Below are positions 20,817 to 28,533 of a DNA stretch of 64,000 nucleotides, piece by piece. Below the pieces are notes generated by a model. It saw only the letters and a program-made list of their open reading frames with translations. It did no database searches and was not told the DNA's origin. The position numbers were made by a program, and so were the translations under genes. The stretch's first letter is position 1. The number at the start of each line of letters is the position of its first letter. The DNA comes from Noviherbaspirillum sedimenti (lineage in GTDB: Bacteria; Pseudomonadota; Gammaproteobacteria; Burkholderiales; Burkholderiaceae_D): positions 2,852,001 through 2,916,000 of the forward strand of contig NZ_QYUQ01000002.1 of assembly GCF_003590835.1 (NCBI RefSeq). Direction: 5' to 3'.

Positions 20817-22015
20817 AAATTCTTTTGGTTGACGACGACGCCTTCGCGCTCCAGCTCCTCAGCCGTCAGTTGGCCAACCTCGGCTTTGTCAATATCGTTC
20901 CTTGCCTGCGGGCCCAGGAAGCCTTGGTCTGGCTGGAAAGCAATAGCGCACACTTCGGCCTGATATTCTGCGACCTGCAAATGCCGGAAATGGATGGCGT
21001 CGAATTCGTCCGCCAGCTGGTGCACATCGGCTATCGCGGCGGACTGGCACTGGTCAGCGGCGAGGATGAGCGGGTTTTGCAAACCGCCGAGAGGCTGGCC
21101 AGGGCGCACCGGCTCGATGTGCTGGGGGCGCTGCACAAACCGGTTGCGCCCCAGGCGCTGCAAGAGATGCTGGCCCGTCATGCCCGGCGCGTTGCCGGCA
21201 AGCCCGACGCCACCCCCAGGACGTATACGCCGCAACAGCTGCGACAGGCGATCGACGATGGGCAGTTGATCAACCATTACCAGCCCAAAGTGGCTTTCGC
21301 CAGCGGCGAGCTGATCGGCGTCGAAACGCTGGTACGCTGGCAGCATCCGGACGACGGCCTGGTCGAGCCGGATCAGTTCATCGGCATCGCCGAGGACCAT
21401 GGCATGATCGATGACCTGACGCGCATGGTGCTGGGCGCCGCCTTGCGGCAGGGTGGCGCCTGGCATGCGGGAGGCCTGCCGCTGCAGGTGGCCGTCAACA
21501 TCTCGATGGACAACCTCGGCGCGCTCGACTTTCCCGATGTGGTCGAACGCGCGGCGGCGGCGGCCGGCATGCCGCTCACGCACCTGGTGCTGGAAGTGAC
21601 CGAAAGCTGCCTGATGAAGGATCCGCTGTCGCCGCTGGATATCCTGACGCGCCTGCGCCTGAAACGCATCGGCCTGTCGATCGACGATTTCGGCACCGGC
21701 CATTCGTCGCTGGCGCAGCTGCGCGACATCCCCTTTACCGAACTCAAGATCGACCGCAGCTTCGTCCATGGCGCCAGCCGCAACGCCTACCTGCAGGTGA
21801 TTCTCGAAGCCAGCCTCGGCATGGCGCGCCAGCTTGGCATGAAAACGGTGGCCGAGGGCGTGGAAGAGTCGGAGGACTGGCATCTGTTGCGCGCCTGCGG
21901 CTGCGATGTGGCGCAAGGTTTCCTGGTCGCCAGGCCGATGGCGGCGGCGGAATTGCCCGGCTGGCTGCGGGAGTGGGAAACTCGCCGGGGCGAGCTGACT
22001 GCGGATGCGGCATGA
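20813..22015 (+). CDS. REC-EAL response regulator (c-di-GMP phosphodiesterase)
   Basis: A 400-residue cytoplasmic protein. Its receiver (1-125) has DDD near the start, the acceptor Asp in LIFCDLQMPEMDG and the Lys in LHKPV. The EAL domain (about 145-390) keeps the catalytic residues: VETLVRW in place of EALLRW, VNIS, EVTES, IDDFGTGHSS, LKIDRSF and AEGVE. It is therefore probably an active phosphodiesterase that hydrolyses c-di-GMP to pGpG. The start overlaps the kinase stop by 4 bases (ATGA), so phosphotransfer from the hybrid kinase's Hpt domain is the likely control. PvrR and RocR are known proteins with this architecture. Confidence 0.92.
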   Translation: MKILLVDDDAFALQLLSRQLANLGFVNIVPCLRAQEALVWLESNSAHFGLIFCDLQMPEMDGVEFVRQLVHIGYRGGLALVSGEDERVLQTAERLARAHRLDVLGALHKPVAPQALQEMLARHARRVAGKPDATPRTYTPQQLRQAIDDGQLINHYQPKVAFASGELIGVETLVRWQHPDDGLVEPDQFIGIAEDHGMIDDLTRMVLGAALRQGGAWHAGGLPLQVAVNISMDNLGALDFPDVVERAAAAAGMPLTHLVLEVTESCLMKDPLSPLDILTRLRLKRIGLSIDDFGTGHSSLAQLRDIPFTELKIDRSFVHGASRNAYLQVILEASLGMARQLGMKTVAEGVEESEDWHLLRACGCDVAQGFLVARPMAAAELPGWLREWETRRGELTADAA

Positions 22016-22124
22016 CGCCGGCCATCGACACCCTGCCATCGAAAATCCGCAGTCTTATGCTTGCAGCACCACCTTGATGCACTGCCAGCATTTACACTGT
22101 CGCCTACCCCGATGCTTGCGATGA

Positions 22125-22454
<330 letters not shown>

Positions 22455-22548
22455 ACCCACTTCGGCAAACCCGCTTCCGGCCAAAACTTCCCAAACCGGA
22501 TAAGCGCATGCGACAATCGCAGCCATTGTTTTAGCCACGCAACTTCCC

Positions 22549-23001
22549 ATGCAACGCGATACCCTGATTTATTGCAAGCCCGACGACTTGCCCTGGGTGC
22601 CCTGGGCCTTGCCCGGCGCCGACTTCAAGCTGCTGCACGCCGACCCCGACAGCGGCCGCTTTTCCCTCATGATCCGACTGGCCGGCGGCGTCGATGCGCC
22701 CATGCACAGGCATATCGGCGCAGTCGAAGGCTGCGTGCTGGCCGGCGGCTTTTATTATGACGATCAGCCGGACGTCTGGTTCGGCCCGGGGTGCTATCTG
22801 CTGGAACGCGATGGCGCGGTGCACCGTCCAGTCTGCCCGCACGGCGCGGAAATGTTCGCGGTGTACTACGGCGCGGTGGAGGGACTGGATGCGGCGGGCA
22901 ACGTCACCGGCCGCATCGACTGGCGCTGGCATGTGAAAGCCTGGCGGCTACGCACGGCAAGCGCCCGCAGGGCGCGCAGCCCCGGGCAGGCGCCGGCATG
23001 A
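22549..23001 (+). CDS. Cupin-domain protein (acetylacetone/ChrR-like cupin)
   Basis: A 150-residue protein with a cupin core: MHRHIGAVEGCVLAGGFYY (metal-binding His residues and Glu) and FGPGCYLLERDGAVHRPVCPHG. It resembles the cupin of 2,4'-dihydroxyacetophenone dioxygenase and ChrR-like proteins in layout, but the function here is unknown. The C-terminal ~20 residues are Arg/Ala-rich and not conserved in character. It lies 22 bases before the DUF748 gene, perhaps in one operon. Confidence 0.75.
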   Translation: MQRDTLIYCKPDDLPWVPWALPGADFKLLHADPDSGRFSLMIRLAGGVDAPMHRHIGAVEGCVLAGGFYYDDQPDVWFGPGCYLLERDGAVHRPVCPHGAEMFAVYYGAVEGLDAAGNVTGRIDWRWHVKAWRLRTASARRARSPGQAPA

Positions 23002-23023
23002 GGCGCGCCAGGAATATCTCTGC

Positions 23024-24175
23024 ATGAGCGACGCCGTCGGTACCGGCGGTACTGGCAGCGCACGTGGCGGCCGGCGCGCGCGCTATGCCGGCATCGCCCT
23101 GGTCTTGCTGCTGGCACTGGCGGCGGCCGGCTTTTTCGGGCTGCGCTACGCCACTGCCCTGCTGAAAACCCAGGTCGAGGCGGCGCTGGGCGAGACCAGC
23201 GAAATCGGCGCCATCGACGTCGGCTGGTCGGCCATCGAAGTGCGGGACTTGCGCATCCGCGCGCCGCGCGACTGGCCGGCGCAAGATACCCTGCAAGCGG
23301 CCAGGATCATCATCGTGCCCGACCTGCGCGGTCTCTTGTCGGACCGCTCGCGCGTCCACATCCACAGCATCACGATCGACGACGCCTACCTGTCGGTGCT
23401 GCGCACCCGCAGCGGCCGCCTGCGCCTGTTGCCCAGCCTGCTGGAAACGAAAAAAGACCAGGGCGACGGCGCCGTCCCCAGCAACGGCGCCATCGAGGTC
23501 GCCATCGGCAAGGTCGAATTGCGCGGCGGCCGGGTGGAATTCTTCGATGCCAGCGTCAAGCAACCGGCGCACCGCATGCGGCTGGAACAGTTGCATGCCA
23601 GCGTGGAACAACTGCAAGTGCCCAGCCTGGCCGGGCGTACCGGCGTCACGGTCGATGGCGTGATCAAGGGCGTGCGGCGCGACGGCAGACTGGCGGTGTC
23701 CGGCTGGCTGGAACTGGCCGCTAAAAATTCCCAGTTGAACAGCCGCCTGGTCGGGGTCGATCTGGTCGCCCTGCAGCCTTACCTGATCAAGGCCGCCGAA
23801 ACCGGCGTCAAGCGCGGTACGCTCGAGATGCAGCTGCAATCGACGGTGAAAGCCAACCGCCTGCATGCACCGGGCAAGCTCACCCTGACCGACCTGGAAT
23901 TACGTGAAAAAAGCGGCGCCGTCGGCACCTTCATGGGCTTGCCGCGGCAAGCGGTGGTGGCGGGCCTGAAAGACCGCAACAACCGCATCACGATCCAGTT
24001 CACCCTGGAAGGCAAGCTCGACGATCCGCGCTTTTCCCTCAATGAGAATTTTGCCAAGAGCATCGGTGCAGCCACCGCCGGCTTGCTTGGCATCAGCATC
24101 GAAGGCCTGGCAAAACACCTGGGCAATGCCCCGCAAGCCATCGGCTCGGCCATCAAAAACCTGTTCGGGCAATAG
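23024..24175 (+). CDS. DUF748 / AsmA-like envelope protein
   Basis: A 383-residue protein with a single N-terminal membrane segment (about 21-42, GIALVLLLALAAAGFFGLRY) and a long periplasmic part. The repeated pattern IDVGWSAIEVRDLRIRAP, ITIDDAYLSVLRTRSGRLRL and VELRGGRVEFFDASVK is that of DUF748/AsmA-like proteins, which build beta-taco bridges and are tied to lipid traffic to the outer membrane. It is short for the family. It follows the cupin closely; the link is probably only positional. Confidence 0.82.
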   Translation: MSDAVGTGGTGSARGGRRARYAGIALVLLLALAAAGFFGLRYATALLKTQVEAALGETSEIGAIDVGWSAIEVRDLRIRAPRDWPAQDTLQAARIIIVPDLRGLLSDRSRVHIHSITIDDAYLSVLRTRSGRLRLLPSLLETKKDQGDGAVPSNGAIEVAIGKVELRGGRVEFFDASVKQPAHRMRLEQLHASVEQLQVPSLAGRTGVTVDGVIKGVRRDGRLAVSGWLELAAKNSQLNSRLVGVDLVALQPYLIKAAETGVKRGTLEMQLQSTVKANRLHAPGKLTLTDLELREKSGAVGTFMGLPRQAVVAGLKDRNNRITIQFTLEGKLDDPRFSLNENFAKSIGAATAGLLGISIEGLAKHLGNAPQAIGSAIKNLFGQ

Positions 24176-24249
24176 CGCCGGAGCCACGCACACCGAACTT
24201 CCGGGGCGCGCACGACTCCATTGATTTTGACCCGCAAGGAGACGACATC

Positions 24250-24852
24250 ATGGAAAACACGCAAGGACTGGAAGGCTTGCGCGTGGCGATTCTGGTTACC
24301 GATGGCTTTGAGCAATCCGAATTCACTGGCCCACGCGATGCGCTGCAACAAGCCGGCGCCAGCGTTACGGTCGTGTCCACCCACCTGGGCACGGTGCAGG
24401 GGGTCAAGCATGTCGACAAGGCCGATACCTTCGACGTCGATTTGAGCTTCGACGACGCCGATCCGGAGGATTTCGATGCGGTTGTCTTGCCGGGCGGCGT
24501 GGTCAATGCCGACCAGATCCGCATCGCGCCGCAGGCGCAGCAATTCGTGCGCAGCATGCAGGATGCCGGCAAGACCATCGCGGTGATCTGCCACGGCGCC
24601 TGGCTGCTGGTATCGGCCGGACTGGTGCAGGGACGCACCCTGACCAGTTGGCCGACCCTGCAGGATGACATCCGCAATGCCGGCGGCCACTGGGTCAACC
24701 AGCAGGTGGCAGTCGATGGCAACTGGATCAGCAGCCGCCGCCCGGGGGACATTCCGGCTTTCAATGAAAAGCTGATCGAGAAGCTGGGCGAACGTGTCAG
24801 CGTGAGCGTGCGCGGCACTGCCGATGAACAGCGGCCGGGGCTGAGCAGTTAA
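24250..24852 (+). CDS. DJ-1/PfpI family protein (type 1 glutamine amidotransferase-like)
   Basis: A 200-residue protein with VAILVTDGFEQSEF at the start and the nucleophile elbow in IAVICHGAWLLVSAGLV, the hallmarks of PfpI/YhbO-type DJ-1 proteins. The C-terminus has SRRPGDIPAFNEKLIEKL. Such proteins are described as deglycases/glyoxalases or stress chaperones; substrate preference is debated. AAGGAG precedes the start. It converges with the next gene through a shared hairpin. Confidence 0.9.
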   Translation: MENTQGLEGLRVAILVTDGFEQSEFTGPRDALQQAGASVTVVSTHLGTVQGVKHVDKADTFDVDLSFDDADPEDFDAVVLPGGVVNADQIRIAPQAQQFVRSMQDAGKTIAVICHGAWLLVSAGLVQGRTLTSWPTLQDDIRNAGGHWVNQQVAVDGNWISSRRPGDIPAFNEKLIEKLGERVSVSVRGTADEQRPGLSS

Positions 24853-24864
24853 GCAGTAGCGTTT

Positions 24865-24892
24865 GAGTGCGCCGGCTGGCGCTGGCGCACTC
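24865..24892. terminator. Shared hairpin between convergent genes
   Basis: Perfect 9-bp inverted repeat GAGTGCGCC / GGCGCACTC with a 10-base loop, followed rightward by AGTTTGTT. It lies directly after the PfpI stop and reaches the stop codon of the leftward GGDEF-EAL gene, so it could serve both. Confidence 0.65.
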
Positions 24893-27035
24893 AGTTTGTT
24901 CGCGGGAATTGCGGCAGTTCGCTGGCCGGCACCGGCTGGGTGCAATAATTTCCCTGGAATTCGTCACAACCCTGCGAACGCAGGAACTCCAGCTGATCGT
25001 TGGTTTCGACGCCTTCGGCGATCACTTTCAGCTTCAGGCTCTTGGCCATGATCAGGATGGCGCGGATGATCGCGGCATCATTGGCATCGCCGCTCAGGTG
25101 GCGCACGAAGGATTGGTCGATCTTGAGTTTATCGACAGGGCAATGCTTCAGAAAATTCAGGCTGGAATAACCGGTGCCGAAATCATCGACTGCCAGTACC
25201 ACGCCCATTGCACGCAACGCATGCATGGTTTCCAGCGCGGCGCCGGCGCTATCGACCAGGACGCTTTCGGTGATTTCCAGTTCGAGGTATTGCGGCGCGA
25301 GGCCGGTCTGCCGCAGCACCTCCCGGATCTTTTGCAATAAATCCTTTTGCCGGAACTGGATGGCCGACAAGTTGACGCCGACCATCATCGGCGTGCCCTG
25401 GTCATGCCAGCTTCTGGCCTGGCGGCAGGCGGTTTGCAATACCCAGTCGCCGATCGGCAGGATCAGTCCGCATGCCTCGGCTGCCTCAAGGAAATGTCCG
25501 GGGGTGAGCATGCCGGCGTCCGGATGCTGCCAGCGCAGCAATGCCTCCACGCCGATGATGCGGCCGCTGGCGATGTCGATTTCCGGCTGATATGCCAGGA
25601 AAAACTGCTCCTGTTCGAGCGCCGTCTTGAGCTGGCGTTCCAGCGTCAGTCGCGCGACCATGCGCACATTCATGTCCGGGTTGAAGAACTGATAGCTGTT
25701 GCGCCCGCTTTCCTTGGCATGGTACATCGCGGTGTCGGCATTCCTGAGCAAGGCATCCATATCCTGACCATCGTCCGGATACATGCTGATGCCGATGCTG
25801 GTCGTGATCGTCAAGGCATGGCCCTCGATCTGGTAGGCCATGCTGGCCGAATGCAGGATGTTGGCGGCGATATGCGCCACCTGTTCGACGCCGCCGATCT
25901 CGGTCAGCATCACGACGAACTCGTCGCCGCCCTGGCGGCTGACGGTGTCGTTGCCGCGCACGCACTTCTTCAGGCGCTCGGCGACGGTTTGCAGCAGCTT
26001 GTCGCCGATGTGATGGCCAAGCGAATCGTTGACATTCTTGAAGCGGTCGAGGTCGAGGAACAGCACCGCCAGCTTGCCGCGGTTGCGCCGCGCTGCGGCG
26101 ATTGCCTGCTGCAGGCGGTCGCGCAGCAATATCCGGTTCGGCAACCCGGTCAGGATGTCATGCTCGCTCAAGTGGCGAACGCGCTCTTCGGCCGCCTTGC
26201 GATCGGAAATGTCGCAAAAGATGACGATGAAATTGACAATGTCGCGCACGCCGCCGGGTACGGCGGAGATGGAAGCCCAGGCTGGAAACGCTTCGCCATT
26301 GCTGCGCCGCCCCCAGAGTTCGCCTTGCCAATGACCGTTGCGGCTGACTTCATCATGGATGGCGTCATAAAATGCCGCATCATGCTCTTCCGAGCGCAGC
26401 AACGACTCCTTCGCGCCGGTGAGTTGTTGCTCGCTAAAGCCCGTCATGGCCGTGAACGCGGCATTGACGCTGACAATGCGCCATTGCGCATCCAGGATAA
26501 TGATGCCTTCATGACTGTTCTCGAATACCTGGGCCGACAGGCGCAGCGCCTGCTCTGCCTGTTTGCGGTCGGTGATGTCGATATCCATGCAAAAGACTTG
26601 CCGGGTCTGGCCATGTTCAAGTACGGGGAACATGGTCGAATACACCCAGAGCAGCTTGCCGGACACCGTGCTGACTTGCCAGTCACATGGCAGTGCGGGC
26701 TGTCCGCTCTCCCACATGGTCGTCAGAACGGCGTCAAATGCAGCGGTAGTGCCGCGGAAAGTCAGCAAATCGCAGAAGTGCCGTCCGATCGCGTCAGCGC
26801 GCGCAATGCCATACAGCTTTGCACTGGCGTCATTCCAGGTACAAATGATGCCGTCACGATCAACGCCCTGCAACGCGACCATCGACGTTTGTTCGATCGC
26901 TTCGGCAAATGGGCCCCGCACATCAATGGCCATCCCGCCACTGTCACCAGCAGGCATTTCCCTATCCAGCGGCGCGATGCTGCGCAGGCCGTCCGCTGCC
27001 GGCGCTGCCTTCCTTCCAAAAAATTTGTCGCGCAT
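24891..27035 (-). CDS. PAS-PAS-GGDEF-EAL c-di-GMP turnover protein
   Basis: About 714 residues from MRDKFFGRKA; ATGs at 27047 and further upstream are alternatives, and the chosen one has GGAAAG upstream. Two PAS domains (about 55-165 and 175-290) precede a GGDEF domain with VSRQGGDEFVVML, an intact RxxD I-site (RGND) and LDLDRFKNVNDSLGH, then an EAL domain with VEALLRWQHP, VNLSAIQF, EITES, VDDFGTGYSSL, LKIDQSF and AEGVET. All catalytic positions are present in both domains, so it could make or break c-di-GMP; bifunctional proteins usually favour one. No membrane segment. PAS ligands are unknown. Confidence 0.92.
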   Translation of the reverse strand: MRDKFFGRKAAPAADGLRSIAPLDREMPAGDSGGMAIDVRGPFAEAIEQTSMVALQGVDRDGIICTWNDASAKLYGIARADAIGRHFCDLLTFRGTTAAFDAVLTTMWESGQPALPCDWQVSTVSGKLLWVYSTMFPVLEHGQTRQVFCMDIDITDRKQAEQALRLSAQVFENSHEGIIILDAQWRIVSVNAAFTAMTGFSEQQLTGAKESLLRSEEHDAAFYDAIHDEVSRNGHWQGELWGRRSNGEAFPAWASISAVPGGVRDIVNFIVIFCDISDRKAAEERVRHLSEHDILTGLPNRILLRDRLQQAIAAARRNRGKLAVLFLDLDRFKNVNDSLGHHIGDKLLQTVAERLKKCVRGNDTVSRQGGDEFVVMLTEIGGVEQVAHIAANILHSASMAYQIEGHALTITTSIGISMYPDDGQDMDALLRNADTAMYHAKESGRNSYQFFNPDMNVRMVARLTLERQLKTALEQEQFFLAYQPEIDIASGRIIGVEALLRWQHPDAGMLTPGHFLEAAEACGLILPIGDWVLQTACRQARSWHDQGTPMMVGVNLSAIQFRQKDLLQKIREVLRQTGLAPQYLELEITESVLVDSAGAALETMHALRAMGVVLAVDDFGTGYSSLNFLKHCPVDKLKIDQSFVRHLSGDANDAAIIRAILIMAKSLKLKVIAEGVETNDQLEFLRSQGCDEFQGNYCTQPVPASELPQFPRTN

Positions 27036-27447
27036 AAGGCTTTCCATGCTTATCAAAAAACAAGAAAACACCTGACGCAGTAGTTTGCTGGCAGGGCGGC
27101 AGAAGGAGACTAAGTGCTTACGAATAGAATTGAAATGCACAATAACCAAAAATCCGTGCGGTTTTTTGATTAGTTGTTGCCAATTTGAGGCGGATTAACA
27201 TTGTTCCCTGATTACAAGGAGGCGATGTTTGCTTTGTGTTTTAAAAACATCGCAAAATGCACGCAAAACGCTTTTTTCCATTTTCCATCAGGAAGTTTTT
27301 TTAATGCCGGTGCCGCGTGCGCGTCTTTGTGCAGAGGCGAGCGTACCGGGCGACGGGAAAACCTCCATCACGCATTTTTTATCAGTAAGTATGACAAAGG
27401 ACGTAAAGCGTACTGACAGCATCGCGCATCGGCAACACCTTTGGCAA
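27036..27447. other. Intergenic region between two leftward genes
   Basis: About 410 bases. A rightward frame at 27225-27416 begins after AAGGAGG (only two bases from the ATG) and would encode a 63-residue Phe- and Cys-rich peptide with no recognised family; I do not count it as a gene. The 27060-27200 stretch is AT-rich and is the likely promoter region of the GGDEF-EAL gene. Confidence 0.4.
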
Positions 27448-28410
27448 CTACAAGGCGAGACGTTTTTTCGCTTCCCTGTATTCGTATTCCAAGCGTTCGA
27501 CCACCTCGGTGACGGCCGGCGCGTCATCGATCAGGCCGACGCCCTGCCCGGCACCCCAGATATCGCGCCAGGCTTTGGCAGCGCTATTGCCGCCGGAGGC
27601 GAAACTCATCGCGGATTTATCGGACTGCGGCAGATTGTCCGGGTCCAGCCCGGCCTGGACGATCGATTTTTTCAGGTAATTGCCATGCACGCCGGTAAAC
27701 AGGTTGGTGTACACGATATCGGCGGCGCTGGACTCAAGGAGTGCCTGACGGTAGGCATCGCTGACATTCGCCTCCCGGGTCGCCAGCCAGCGCGAACCGA
27801 TATAGGCCAGATCCGCCCCCATCGCCTGCGCCGCCAGGATCGCGTCGCCGCTGGCGATCGCGCCCGACAAGGCCAGCGGCCCCTGGAAAAACCGCCGCAC
27901 CTCGCCCACCAGCGCGAACGGCGACAAGGCGCCGGCATGGCCGCCGGCGCCGGCGGCCACCAGGATCAGGCCATCGACGCCGGCTTCCAGCGCCTTGTGC
28001 GCATGGCGAATCGAAATCACGTCATGCAGGACGATGCCGCCATAGCCATGGATGGCCGCCAGCATCTCGGGGGGCGGCACACGCAAGCTGGAAATGATGA
28101 TCGGCACCCGGTGCTGCACGCAGACCGCCACATCCTGCGCCAGGCGATCGTTGGACTGGTGCACGATCTGGTTGACCGCAATCGGGCCGACAATTGCTTG
28201 CGGGTGGGCAGCCTGGTAAGCGGCCAGTTCGGCCTGCATGTCGGTCAGCCAGGTATCGAGCATGGCCGCCGGGCGCGCATTCAGGGCGGGAAAGGCGCCG
28301 ACCAGGCCAGCCTTGCATTGCGCCAGCACCAGTTGCGGGCCGCTGGCGATGAACATCGGCGAACAGATCACCGGCAAGCGCAAATGTTGCAATACGGCGG
28401 GCAGGGCCAT
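27448..28410 (-). CDS. Nitronate monooxygenase
   Basis: A 320-residue FMN-dependent TIM-barrel enzyme of the NMO/2-nitropropane dioxygenase family. Key parts are LPVICSPMFIASGPQLVLAQ at the start, VLHDVISIRHAHKALEAG, the AAGAGGHAG loop with the probable catalytic His, LSGAIASGDAILAAQAMGAD and AYIGSRWLATREA, which bind FMN phosphate. It oxidises alkyl nitronates such as propionate 3-nitronate to detoxify them. It has its own upstream region, shared with the divergent GGDEF gene. Confidence 0.92.
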   Translation of the reverse strand: MALPAVLQHLRLPVICSPMFIASGPQLVLAQCKAGLVGAFPALNARPAAMLDTWLTDMQAELAAYQAAHPQAIVGPIAVNQIVHQSNDRLAQDVAVCVQHRVPIIISSLRVPPPEMLAAIHGYGGIVLHDVISIRHAHKALEAGVDGLILVAAGAGGHAGALSPFALVGEVRRFFQGPLALSGAIASGDAILAAQAMGADLAYIGSRWLATREANVSDAYRQALLESSAADIVYTNLFTGVHGNYLKKSIVQAGLDPDNLPQSDKSAMSFASGGNSAAKAWRDIWGAGQGVGLIDDAPAVTEVVERLEYEYREAKKRLAL

Positions 28411-28466
28411 GGCCTTTTCCTTTCAGAGTGCGGATGCGGATGATTATACGGAAAAAAGCACGGTCG

Positions 28467-28494
28467 TTCACCATTTGACCGAACTTCATATACT
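28467..28494 (+). promoter_or_regulatory. Candidate sigma-70 promoter of the PAS-GGDEF gene
   Basis: TTCACC (28467-28472) and TATACT (28489-28494) with a 16-base spacer, 39 bases before the start codon. A CGGTC/GACCG inverted repeat overlaps the -35 side and could be an operator. Confidence 0.45.
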
Positions 28495-28533
28495 CCGTAT
28501 GGTGCTGTTGTCAAAAAGAAATAGTTTGCTGAG

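Noticed and set aside
25347..27083. Long rightward open frame opposite the PAS-PAS-GGDEF-EAL gene
   Set aside because: It is the antisense shadow of a GC-rich gene; composition is Arg/Ala/Gln/His-rich with no domain, whereas the leftward frame has complete PAS, GGDEF and EAL motifs.
27225..27416. 63-residue Phe/Cys-rich frame after AAGGAGG
   Set aside because: The ribosome binding site is only two bases from the ATG and the peptide resembles nothing known; kept only as a note.
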